Below the pieces are notes generated by a model. The model did no database searches and had not been told where the DNA came from. It saw nothing but the letters and a program-made list of their open reading frames with translations. The position numbers and the translations under genes were made by a program. Positions 9,318 through 20,965 of a stretch of 64,000 bases of DNA are shown here, in pieces (position 1 is the first letter of the stretch; each line of letters begins with the position of its first letter). Source of the stretch: Helianthus annuus (taxonomy: Eukaryota; Streptophyta; Magnoliopsida; Asterales; Asteraceae); contig NC_035448.2 in assembly GCF_002127325.2 (NCBI RefSeq), positions 11,299,408 through 11,363,407 on the forward strand, written 5' to 3'.

Positions 9318-11625
9318 TGTGACACTCTAGGTTTTCCGAACAACTACCTTGTAATTTCATTGTGCGTGTATATGTGTTATAAAATGAAAGTTGTGATTTC
9401 TTTTGTGCTATGTGCCGATAATGTGTTGTATGTATGTATGTATGATATAAATATATATTAGAGTAGAAGTGAGCCGAGACCACGAAGCCCAACTCGAGAC
9501 CACCCGGTCTCGAGTGAACAATGAACATTTGGGCCGGTTGGGCCATGCCACTCGGAACCAAAGGTGCCGGCCTTGAAACGGGTATAAAAACCCAAAACTC
9601 TCACCACACTCTCCTTTACACTCTCATTCATTTCACCCTCACAACTCTCACACTCTCTACCTCTCACTAAAACCCTAAAACCCTAGCAACCAAGCATCAC
9701 CCTCTCCCCTCTCTCGGATCCAACCGAAACATCAAGGCTCTCGGATTCTAGCTCGAGATCATCACTCGGAACTTGGCTCATCAATCTCTTGTACTCCTCC
9801 ATCTAACCGGTTAGTGTCTTAAGTGTTTACCATGATTTTTGGGTTGTTGATGATAAAGTGCATTAGGGATTTTAGCATGATAGAAACAATGTGTTTTAGC
9901 TATAATGTGAAGATTTACACATTATACAACCCCTTGTATTGTGATAACATGAATGATGATCTTTAATGCTAAGTGGAAATCGAATCAAGTGTTGTTATTG
10001 TTGATGATATTCATGTTCTAATGATAATGTGTGATTAAGAGTGCCTATTTACCGAATGGTTGTGATGTTAACAAGTTGATCTTTGAAATGATTGTTGAAT
10101 GTTGATGTGCTTGTTGAATGATATGCTTGAATATATGATGAACTAGATGAATGTGATATGAATATTCAAAAATACCTGATTTGATCTGTTTTGCTTGGTA
10201 AATAGACAAAGAAACATGTTTGTGTATTCTGATTGGTTAGTACAAAATTTCATGAAATCAAAATGCTATTGGTTAGTACATTGCCAGGTTCTAGAAGGAT
10301 TCAGGTGCACGTAACAGTGGTTGCGAGTCGGAACCCTTGGTTGCGACTCGAGACCAAAACGTGATTCGTCGAGATCTCCCGGTTGCGACTCGCAAGCAGC
10401 ACATGATGAACCGAAACCGAGGTTGCGAGTCGGAATCCCTGGTTGCGACTCGAAACCAAATCGTGATGAACCGAGACCGAGGTTGCGAGTCGGAACCCTT
10501 GGTTGCGACTCGAAACCGTGCATTCCCGAGTCGAAACCGCCCTTGTCTCGACTGGGCTGCCTAAGTGTTATTGGGCCAAAAGCTTGTTGGACTATCTGTT
10601 GACTGGACTGCATGTGTATCTGTACTGTTTGTGAAATGTTAGAGCAGGCCCAATAACCCAACTGTTTGAATGTATGCATGCTAAGTGTGTCTATACGTGT
10701 TTGCTATACGTGATTACTTGCACCCCAACTTGACCTATCTTTGGTAACCATGCTAGGACGTGGTGACCAACGTGTTTAACCAAGTAAAATATATACCGAG
10801 CAACCCAAGGTGAGTTCACAACCTAAAGCATGCATTCCCGGTGGTTTGGGAAACGGAACTACAAACAACACTATCCCCTATGAGGGATACGACTTACTTT
10901 TCTTCCCTTGTTATTGGGAACCTTTAGTTAATTACTGTTTATACGGATTGCAACTAACGGCACTAAACGAAACTCTATCACTCAAGTCCCTACTACATAA
11001 TACCGATTAGTCGCCGGGGCCAGGCGAACGGGTTATTAGTTGATAGCACTATTTAGGTTTTACCAACCTCACACCGTGCCATGGTTTGGGATCGGTCGTG
11101 AACTAATGTACTCAGGCATCCGTCAATGATGATAGAACATTGACATCGGGGCATCCTGCGGAAACGGAAACGGTTACCTAGTGTTCGGTATTGGAAAAAC
11201 AGTTTAGTCGCTAACTTTTGGGGTAGCTCCCCATGGCATGTATAAACGGATAAATTAACTGGTGAAACAAGTTTTTGGTAATTAAAACTGGACAACTAGT
11301 GAACTCACTCAGCATTATTGTTGACACCTTACTGCATGCTTTGCAGGTAACCAGTGACTGAGGAGCTGCTGCTTGGGAATGTGTAGTGTTCGTCAAAACC
11401 CGTGTATTGGGTTTTAATTATCTTGAACTTTGAACTATCTTTTTGGTTTATGCTTCCGCTGTTTTTGTTTAAACTAATTATCGAACTTAACTACGATGTT
11501 GCTATCTACTTTAGATAGCAATCATTTTACTATTAACCAATGCTTAGTATAATTGGTGGCTGGATCCTGGTCAGTCACGCCCTCAAGCGGATGTTACTCC
11601 GCAGGTGGAATTTGGGGGTGTGACA
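9318..11625 (+). repeat. 5' LTR of Tekay A
   Basis: Starts TGTGACACTC and ends GGGTGTGACA. A promoter-like TATAAAAA lies at about 9582, preceded by GC-richer sequence. The central part carries the GGTTGCGACTCG repeat cluster at 10315-10560. Confidence 0.93.
10315..10560. repeat. GGTTGCGACTCG repeat cluster in the LTR of Tekay A
   Basis: About eight irregularly spaced copies of GGTTGCGACTCGAAACC and its variant GGTTGCGAGTCGGAACC. The other LTR has the same cluster at about 27172-27418. Open frames on both strands here are a by-product of the repeat and are not genes. Confidence 0.85.
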
Positions 11626-11628
11626 GAT

Positions 11629-11641
11629 TGGTATCAGAGCC
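11629..11641 (+). other. Primer binding site of Tekay A
   Basis: TGGTATCAGAGCC lies three bases after the 5' LTR and matches the usual plant initiator-methionine tRNA PBS. Confidence 0.9.
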
Positions 11642-11918
11642 ATTGGTTATAGTGAACTTGGTTTTAAAAAGGGAAAATCTTTTTGAGAAAAACCAGACTA
11701 TAACCCGTGACTCGTGATGACACTACACTCCAAGTGCAAGGCTCGACTTATCTGACCTCATAGCTCGGACCCATATTTACTTGCTTGTTTGTCTTATGCT
11801 TTCTGCTTTACTATACGTACTAGTTTGCCTGATTAGATAGATACGCCTCCCCTCTTCTATCTCATTCTCGCTATGTTACGACACCACACTCATACTATGT
11901 TTTCTGGTTATGAAGACA

Positions 11919-13641
11919 ATGAGTGGACGCGGACGAGGAAACGTCAACATGACTCAGGCTTAGTTCACTAACCTGATCAACATAGTGGCTGCAGCTTTCG
12001 CAGCTCACCCAGGAGGTAAGCTCGTTGTTTTAGGATGTTTAGATCCTACCGCCGCATCGTCTTTTCACCTCTAAACCTATTCGTATCGCTCCCACAACAG
12101 GTCAGCATGCGCATGTGCAACCACGTGTTTGTACCTTCAAGACTTTCATGGATTGCAAGCCTATTCCATTCAATGGCACTGAGGGTGCCATAGGCCTTCT
12201 GCACTGGATCGAGAAGGTTGAAGCTGTCTTTGCTGTCTGTGAGTGTCCCCCTGCTAATTGGGTGAAGTTTGCTACTGGTACTCTTGAGGGAAGCGCACTT
12301 TCGTGGTGGAAGGCGCAGATTCAAATGCTTGGTTTGGAGACTGCTAATGCTACTGCATGGGAAGATTTCAAGGATATGATCAAGGAAGAGTATTGTCACA
12401 GGGATGACATCCACAAACTCGAGGACGAGTACTATGGTCTCAAGATGGTTGGGTCAGAGATTGAGACCTACACCAAGCTGTCCAACGACTATGCTGCACT
12501 TTGCCCAAACATGTCCCGACCCATGTATCGAAGGATTGAATTGTACATCAAAGGCTTAGCCCCAGAAATCAGGAGCCATGTGACCTCGGCCAACCTCACT
12601 ACCATACAGCCTGTGGTTCGTCTTGCCCACAAACTCACTAACCAGGCTGTGGAGGAGGGCAGGTTGCCCAAAAGGATCAGTGCTGCGGAAGGAACTTCTA
12701 GTGATGGCAAACGAAAGTGGGATGGAAATCAGGGCAAAGATGCTAACTCTACTCAGGCCCCAGCTCAGCAAAGGAAAACTGACAACAACAAAGGCACTCA
12801 GCAACAGGGTGGCTACCGGGGAAGCTACCCTAAGTGCAACAAGTGTAACAGGCACCACCACGGGGCATGTAACAAAGGTCAGTGCCAGCGATGCAACAAG
12901 ATGGGGCATGAAGCCAAGGATTGTAGAAGTCAGTTCCCAGCAAGGCAGAATCAGCAACAACCCCAACAGCAACAGCAGCAGGGAAACAACCGCGGATGTT
13001 TTAAATGCGGGGCAACAGGGCACATGCGAAAGGATTGCCCTGAACTGAATCAGAATCGCAACAACAACCAGGGAGCTGGGAACAATGAGCAAAACAACAA
13101 TGATGGGAATGGTGCCAGGGGAAGAGCTTTTGTGATTGGAGCTGGAGAAGCAAGGAACGACCCCAACGTCGTGGCGGGTAAGTTCCTACTTGATGATCGT
13201 TATGTTTCTGTGTTATTTGATTCCGGTGCCGATGCCAGTTATGTATCCCTTCGCATTAGTAAGAAACTTAAGCACCCGCCTGCATTATTAAGTTCTAAGC
13301 ACATCGTCGAGATAGCTAATGGTAAGAACATCGAGGCCACGCACGTAATCCACGACTGCACTCTAGAATTGTCTGGTCACACGTTTAGTATCGATCTTTT
13401 CCCTGTCAAACTTGGAAGCTTCGACGTCGTCATCGGTATGGATTGGTTATCCAAACATCACGCTGAGATCCTCTGTCAAGAGAAAGCGGTTCGTATCCCA
13501 CGTCGTTCTGGCCAACCCCTCATCGTTCAAGGCAACAAAGATGGAGAAGTCACAGGCATTATCTCGCTTCTGAAAGCCCAGAAGTGTTTACAAAAAGGGC
13601 ACACCGCTATCCTAGCGCTTGTCACCGACACCCACAAAAAG
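11919..13641 (+). pseudogene. gag: gag-protease part of Tekay A gag-pol, broken
   Basis: Exon 1 (11919-12015, MSGRGRGNVNMTQA) stops at TAG 11961-11963, where element B has a Gln codon. A GT...AG intron (12016-12100, 85 nt) matches the intron in B. Exon 2 from 12101 encodes Gag (VCTFKTFMDCKP, GLLHWIEKVEAVF), three zinc-knuckle-like Cys/His motifs ([40 protein letters not shown]) and a pepsin-type protease with an intact LFDSGADASY motif. The frame is cut by insertion of B at 13641 and resumes at 23185. The apparent stop at 13675-13677 lies in the LTR of B. Confidence 0.9.
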
Positions 13642-14477
13642 TGTGACAACTCGAACTTTAGACTTGCTTTGATGTAACGTTACGTGCTTTTGATAACTGA
13701 ATTGTATGATTTTAAATGAATATTTGTTATGTGCGTATGTATGTTATGTGTTACATGAGCCCAAACTACATAAACCGGCCACACAAGCCCATTTGGGCCA
13801 CACTTTGAAATCGGACCCCACTAGGTAACCGAGTTGGGCTCGGCCCACTCCCCACTCGCAAACACTAAACCCTTTGGCAAGGGTTGATTCTCATTGTTGT
13901 TACAATTTTCATAACACACACACACACCCTACTTGCTCTCTCTCTCTCGGCTCGCTTGGAACCCGACGGCAAGAACACCCCTACTCGGATCACCCTCTTC
14001 TCCTTCTTTAATCCGGTTAGTGATTATGTTATTGATTGTGTGTTATTGGTTGTTTATTGATGATTGCTTAATACTCGAAGGATTCTTGTTAACATGCTAT
14101 GAATAATAATATTACTAATCAATGATAGCTAATGATCATGTAATTGGCTTGCTCATGAAATCGGATATATATGAATGTATCGGCTGTTATGTATTGTTGA
14201 TCGGATATGATTAGTAACCGAAATCCATGTTAGAATGCATAACTATTGATGAATTGTTAAAGGGTTGTTCATGTTATTGCTCATACGGATTTAGTGTTAA
14301 AAGCCCTGTTTGATCGATAATTGTTTGTATGGTAAACTGTTAGTTGTTAATTGATCTATTGTTGATATGAAACTGTTGATAAATTTCGGTGATTGATCTG
14401 GTTTCGAAACTGCCTTAGATGTTTGCTAGAATCACGGATAAGTCAATGCAGGAATTATGGAAATCAGTTACACACAC

Positions 14478-14740
14478 GGTTGCGACTCAGACTTCGAGTC
14501 GGAACCCCACTCGAGACCACAACAGCACAAGCCGGAACCATGGTTGCGAGTCCCGTTGCGACTCGTAACCACACCATGAAGAGCCGAAATCACCAGTTGC
14601 GACTCGCAACCTTCTGTTGCGACTCGTAATCTCCGGCTGTGACTCGTAACCGGACCATGATGAACCGAGACCACCTGTTGCGACTCGTAACCACCGGTTA
14701 CGACTCGAGATCGCTGGTTGCGACTCGAGACCTCCTTGGC
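14478..14740. repeat. GTTGCGACTCG repeat cluster in the LTR of Tekay B
   Basis: About nine copies of GTTGCGACTCGTAACC-like words, spaced 15-40 bp. The other LTR has the same at about 21802-22064. Element A has a related cluster although the LTRs are otherwise diverged. Confidence 0.85.
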
Positions 14741-15124
14741 ACGTACACTGTTTTGGGCCTACGCTGTCACGGGCCCAACCTTATGACTGTTATGTTATTG
14801 GACTTGTTTGCTTAGATACTAATTGGGCTGCTTATGTTAATTGGGCCGACTACTTGGACTCGTTACTTGATATGAACTGCTGATATGTTTATGTGAGTTG
14901 CCATGATCATACTTGATACCATACGTGATACAAACGTGCTACATACGAACCTAACTTGCATAGTAACCATGATAGGACGTGGTTGATTCCTTACTTGTAT
15001 ACTTGAGCATTATACTGTCTGCCGAGCAAACCCAGGTGAGTTCACACTCCTACTAAGGCATGGGATTCCCGGGTCGTGGGAATGGGATAAAGGTTACAAT
15101 TGACTAAGAACGTACATATGCTTT

Positions 15125-15440
15125 CCTAGACTATCAACTACCATGGTCCTCGGATGTCAGGACGGTTCCGTAGGTTAGGATAACACCTACGTGGTCATAT
15201 GCCAATTACTGCCTCGGATGTCAGGCACGCACGTAAAACCTACGTGTACGCATTACTTACTTCTATCCTCGGTACAAAGGATACGTACGTGAAACCCACG
15301 TACACCCCCGCGTCTCCTATCCTCGGTTATGAAGGATACGTACGTAAGACCTACGTACACCCCATACGCGCTACTGTTCTCGGAAGAAGAACAGGGATGA
15401 TACGAATAGCTGATACGAATAGTCTAGTGGTCATATAACA
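15125..15440. repeat. ACGTACGT-rich imperfect tandem repeats in the LTR of Tekay B
   Basis: Three to four units of about 50 bp contain CCTCGG, AAGGATACGTACGT and ACCTACGTACACC. The second LTR copy is at about 22450-22765. Each unit is partly palindromic. Confidence 0.75.
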
Positions 15441-15858
15441 GGGGAAGCCCCCACCTATACTTCTTACTATCGGCCCAGTAGAGCCACCCATTACTTACTG
15501 TTACGTATTACTTACTGTGAACTCGCTCAACTCGTTTGTTGATCATTCTGTTACATGCCTTGCAGATCGTTAGGTACATGGAGTTTGCACAAGGAGGAGC
15601 CGGTCGTTGTGGACAAGGAACGTATTACTTGGATTAGACACTTATGACATTTCAGTATTTTAACTTGGGTTTACAATAATGCTTCCGCTACTTAAACAAT
15701 GCTTGGTTTTGGAAACATCAATCATGTCATGATAAACTACTTTATTGACTTTTATTATTATTGATTACTATGTTTGATATGATTGATGGCTTGATCCTGG
15801 TCACGTCACGCTCCCAAGCGGTGATACTCCGCGTGTGGATTTTGGGGGTGTGACAGAT

Positions 15859-15871
15859 TGGTATCAGAGCC
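15859..15871 (+). other. Primer binding site of Tekay B
   Basis: TGGTATCAGAGCC three bases after the 5' LTR, the initiator-Met-type PBS, identical to that of A. Confidence 0.92.
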
Positions 15872-16176
15872 ATTGGTTATAGAGAACTTGGTTTTAATAT
15901 GGGAAAACGTTTTTATTAAAACCGGACTATAACCAGAACAGTGCTCTCAACGATCCACAACGACGCTTCGCTCCACGTGCAAGACTCGATATTTTAGGTA
16001 ATAAGGTTATGTTTATTGCCTACTTGCTAGAATTACTTAGAACTTTGCTCGTGGTATGCTTAGACTACAATGCTCACTATTTGCTATTGCTTAAGAACCC
16101 TTACGTGTTTACGCTTTTCTGTCATCGCACTATTCGCGAACTTTTCTCACCTATTTCGCCTTTGACATGAAGATCA

Positions 16177-19100
16177 ATGGCTGGAAGAATTAACATGACA
16201 CAAGCCCAGTTAGAGGCTCTTGTTCAAGCCCAAGTTGCTGCGGCAGTAGCAGCAGCTCAAGCAGGTAGTATATCCTGCAGTGTAGGCACACACTAGGATC
16301 CCTCGATCCTACATTCACTCTTGTATTTAACTTCGTCCTATTCGTACACAATAGGTCAACACGCGCAGCAGCCTGTCTGCACTTTCAAGAACTTCATGGA
16401 CTGCCGTCCAAACTCTTTCAGCGGCACAGAAGGAGCGGTTGGACTCCTCCACTGGTTCGAGAAGCTAGAATCAGTATTCGAGATGTGCGAGTGCCCTGAG
16501 GCTCGCAAGGTCAAGTTTGCTACTGGCACCTTGGAAGGAATCGCGCTAACCTGGTGGAACGCGCAGGTGCAGATTCTTGGGTTGGCAGTTGCTAACGCCA
16601 CCCCATGGAACGATTTTAAGGAACTCATCAAGCGTGAGTATTGCACGCGTGAAGATATTCACAAGTTAGAAGACGAGCTATATAATCTGAAAATGGTTGG
16701 ATCAGAGATCGAAGCGTATACTAAACGGTCGAACGAGCTGGCCGTTCTGTGTCCAACTATGGTGGACCCTCCATACAAGCGCATTGAGTTGTATCTCAAG
16801 GGATTGGCGCCAGAAATTCAGAGCCACGTGACGTCGGCTAACCTCGAAAACATCCAGGAAATCCAACGCCTCGCTCATCGCATCACCGATCAGGCAGTGG
16901 AACAGAATAAACTGCCTAAGCGTGTCAGTGCTACTACTACAGTCACTCCTTCAGCTACTCCCGTTACCCTCAGTGACAACAAGAGGAAATGGGAGGGGGA
17001 TTCAAGCAAAGCATCCGTTTCGGTTCAGTCCCAGAATCAACAGCGAAAGACTGACAACTATCAAAGCCCTAACCAGCAGTCGTCAGGTAGCCACAGGCAG
17101 GGTGGATATCGCGGAAATCTTCCAAAGTGCAACAACTGCAACAAGCACCACAACGGTCAGTGTAACAGGGGTCGTTGTCAAAGATGCCTCAAGATGGGTC
17201 ACGAGGCCAAAGACTGTAGAAGCCTTCGTCCTGCAAACCAAAATCAGCAGCAGCCTCACGCTCAGCCTAACCAACAACAGGGCAACAAGGGATGCTATAA
17301 TTGTGGTGCTGAAGGCCACATCAAGAGACACTGCCCACAGCTCAACAGGAACCAGAACAACAACAACAACAACAATCAGGGCAATGGCAACAACAACAAT
17401 GGGGGAAATAACAACGGCAATGAAGCTCGTGGTCGTGCATTCGTACTAGGTCGTGGCGACGCAGTGAACGATCCCAACGTTGTTATGGGTAAGTTTCTCC
17501 TCGACAATATTTACGTTACTATTTTGTTTGATTTGGGTGCGGATACAAGCTATATGTCTGTGAAAATGTGTCAACTGCTAAAACGTGCACCAACACTTTT
17601 ACCCACCAAACATGTAGTAGAGTTAGCTAACGGTAAAAGTCTAGAAGCCACGCACGTAGTTCAGGGTTGTAACCTTATTCTAGCTGGTCAAGCCTTCTCT
17701 ATTGATCTCATTCCCATAGTTTTGGGAAGTTTCGACGTCGTGATCGGGATGGACTGGTTATCCCAACACCAGGCAGAAATTTTATGCAGCGAGAAGATTA
17801 TTCGCATACCTCGTTTGGGTCAGGAACCTCTCGAAGTTCAAGGCGACAAGAGTGGTGCTGTGGTTGGCATCATCTCATTCTTGAAGGCTCAGAAGTGTTT
17901 ACGTAAAGGTCACACAGCCATTTTGGCTCTTGTTTCAGACGCATCAGTAAAGGAAAAGAAATTGGAGGATATTCCAATTGTACGCGATTACCCTCAGGTG
18001 TTTCCTGAAGATTTGCCTGGCTTACCGCCTCATCGTCAGGTCGAATTTCAGATCGAGCTCGCTCCAGGAGCAGCACCCATAGCTCGCGCACCATATCGTC
18101 TAGCTCCATCAGAATTGGAAGAATTGTCAAAGCAGCTGCAAGAGCTCTTGGAAAAAGGCTTCATTCGTCCAAGCTCTTCGCCTTGGGGAGCTCCAGTGCT
18201 TTTCGTGAAAAAGAAAGACGGTACGTTCAGGATGTGTATAGACTACAGGGAACTGAACAAGGTGACGGTGAAGAACCGTTATCCTCTTCCACGCATAGAC
18301 GACTTATTCGACCAGTTGCAAGGGTCGTGTTACTATTCCAAGATCGACCTACGGTCAGGTTACCATCAACTGAGAGTCCGCGAGGAGGACGTCTCTAAGA
18401 CAGCATTCAGAACTCGTTATGGTCACTACGAGTTTCTTGTCATGCCGTTCGGGTTAACGAACGCGCCTGCCGTATTTATGGACCTTATGAACAGGGTGTG
18501 TAAACCCTATCTCGACAAGTTCGTCATTGTTTTCATCGATGACATCCTGATTTACTCCAAGAGTCAGGAGGAACACGAGCAGCATCTTCGCCTTATTTTG
18601 GAACTCCTTCGGAAGGAACAGTTGTACGCCAAGCTTTCTAAATGCGACTTCTGGCTTCGTGAAGTCCACTTCTTAGGCCACGTGGTAAACAAGGATGGGA
18701 TTCACGTCGATCCATCTAAGGTAGATTCGATCAGAAACTGGCCTGCACCGCGTACGCCGACAGAAATACGCCAATTCTTGGGTTTGGCAGGATACTACAG
18801 ACGATTTATTAAAGACTTTTCGAAGATCGCACAACCACTTACGCTACTGACACAGAAGGGTGTCACCTACCGTTGGGGCAACACACAGGAGACTGCTTTC
18901 CAGTATCTAAAGGATAGGCTCTGCAGCGCACCTATTCTTTCATTGCCAGAGGGCACAGATGACTTCGTAGTATACTGTGACGCATCAATACAGGGTCTGG
19001 GTTGTGTATTGATGCAACGTGATAAAGTGATAGCCTACGCTTCTCGGCAACTCAAGGTTCACGAACGCAACTACACGACGCACGATTTAGAGCTGGGAGC

Positions 19101-20889
19101 TGTCGTTTTCGCGCTTAAGATATGGCGACACTACCTGTACGGTACCAGATGCACGATTTACACCGATCACAGGAGTCTCGAGCATATCCTTAAGCAAAAG
19201 GATTTGAACATGCGTCAACGACGATGGGTCGAGTTACTTAACGACTACGAATGCGCCATCAAGTATCATCCAGGCAAAGCCAATGTTGTGGCTGACGCCC
19301 TTAGTCGAAAGGACACCTTACCAAAGCGCGTGCGAGCGCTACAGCTTACGATTCAGTCTAGCCTTCCTACACAGATACGAGCTGCTCAGATAGAAGCACT
19401 GAAACCCGAAAACGTCAAGGCCGAAGCCTTACGCGGCTCACGACAACAAATGGAACAGAAGGCAGACGGCGCCTACTATGTAACGGGCCGGATTTGGGTC
19501 CCTCTCTATGGCGGTTTACGCGAACTTGTAATGGATGAAGCTCACAAGTCTCGCTACTCGGTACATCCAGGGTCAGATAAAATGTACCACGACATCAGCA
19601 CTACTTATTGGTGGCCTAGCATGAAGGCCCACATCGCTACGTACGTTGGAAAATGCTTGACTTGTGCGAGAGTCAAGGTTGAATATCAGAAGCCAGCTGG
19701 TCTACTTCAGCAGCCTAAGATACCTCAATGGAAATGGGAAGAAATTTCCATGGATTTTGTTACAGGCTTACCTAGATCTCAGCGTGGGAACGATACAATA
19801 TGGGTCATAGTTGATCGACTCACCAAGTCTGCACACTTCCTGCCGATTAAGGAAACGGACAAGTTCTCCACTCTCGCAGACGTCTATCTTAAAGAAGTTG
19901 TTTCGAGGCACGGAGTGCCTACCTCTATTATTTCGGATCGCGATGCACGATTCACGTCAGAGCTTTGGCAAGCAATGCATAAATCTTTCGGCTCACGATT
20001 AGACATGAGCACAGCATATCATCCTCAGACGGATGGGCAGTCTGAGCGAACGATTCAAACACTTGAAGACATGCTTAGGGCATGCGTCATCGATTTCGGC
20101 AACGGCTGGGAAAAGCATCTCCCTTTGGTGGAGTTTTTGTACAATAACAGTTACCATACCAGCATTCAAGCCGCTCCATTCGAGGCATTGTACGGGCGTA
20201 AATGCCGGTCACCTCTCTGTTGGGCAGAGGTGGGGGATAGTCAAATTACGGGTCCAGAGATTGTAGTGGACGCCACAGAAAAGATAGCACAGATACGGCA
20301 ACGCATGGCGGCAGCACGCGACCGTCAGAAAGCCTACGCGGACAAGCGTAGAAAGCCTTTGGAATTTGAGGTCGGAGACCGGGTTTTATTGAAAGTTTCA
20401 CCCTGGAAGGGTGTGGTACGTTTTGGCAAACGGGGAAAACTGAATCCGCGGTACGTCGGACCATTCGAAATCTTAGAAAAGATTGGCAAGGTAGCCTACA
20501 AGTTGAACCTACCAGCTGAACTCGGAGCAGTTCACAATGTCTTTCATGTATCGAATTTAAAGAAGTGCTTATCAGATGAAAACCTCATCATTCCTTTTAA
20601 GGAACTCACTATCGACGAGCGGCTGCAGTTCGTCGAGGAACCAGTAGAAATCACGGACCGGGATGTGAAGGTCCTCAAAAGCAAGAGAATCCCTCTTGTT
20701 CGAGTTCGTTGGAACTCCAAACGTGGCCCAGAGTACACCTGGGAACGCGAAGACAGAATGACAGAAAAGTACCCCCAGTTATTCGAAACCAATGCTACCA
20801 CTACTGAGGCCGAAGCTACTACTTCGGAATTTCGGGACGAAATTCCAGATCAACGGGGGGAGGATGTGACACCCCAGGAAAACCAGTGA
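16177..20889 (+). CDS. gag-pol: Tekay B Gag-Pol polyprotein with a spliced first exon
   Basis: Exon 1 16177-16264 ([16 protein letters not shown]...), intron 16265-16354 and exon 2 16355-20889 join in frame to about 1540 residues. In order: Gag ([25 protein letters not shown]), zinc knuckles ([28 protein letters not shown]), protease near residue 420, reverse transcriptase with FIDDILIYS near 755, RNase H ([12 protein letters not shown]), integrase with an HHCC finger (CLTCARVK) and DDE residues ([26 protein letters not shown]), and a chromodomain-like end ([17 protein letters not shown]). The products copy and integrate the element. The protease site reads FDLGAD where A has FDSGAD; loss of the D-S/T-G residue should impair the protease. 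The rest is open. Without splicing, exon 1 meets a stop inside the intron. Confidence 0.92.
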
Positions 20890-20965
20890 ACGCTATAACT
20901 TACCTAGCTTCCTCAGTGAGTGCATACCAAATTTCGGGACGAAATTTCCAATTAGTTGGGGATAA
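20826..20965 (+). promoter_or_regulatory. Palindromes and polypurine tract before the 3' LTR of Tekay B
   Basis: Two stem-loops of the form AATTTCG-GGA-CGAAATT lie at 20826-20846 (inside the last codons of pol) and 20929-20947. The PPT-like TTGGGGATAA ends directly at the 3' LTR start (20966). Confidence 0.75.

Larger units (their letters stand above)
13642..15855 (+). repeat. 5' LTR of Tekay B
   Basis: Begins TGTGACAACTCG and ends GGGTGTGACA. It includes (CA)n and (CT)n runs at about 13915-13950, a GTTGCGACTCG cluster at 14478-14740 and an ACGTACGT-rich block at 15125-15440. Confidence 0.95.

Noticed and set aside
10315..10560. Regularly repeated words, considered as CRISPR-like or satellite
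   Set aside because: Eukaryotic LTR context, irregular spacing and degenerate units.
10266..10679. Open frames on both strands in the Tekay LTR
   Set aside because: They are produced by the GTTGCGACTCG repeats and have biased low-complexity composition.
13642..13677. Apparent C-terminal end of the Tekay A gag frame
   Set aside because: This is the start of the LTR of nested element B, not a natural stop.
14393..15438. Small open frames repeated at 21717-22762
   Set aside because: They are duplicated because they lie in the two LTRs of element B; no domain.
17083..17449. Thr/Ala-rich frames overlapping the Tekay B gag
   Set aside because: Off-frame shadows of the Asn/Gln-rich zinc-knuckle region.
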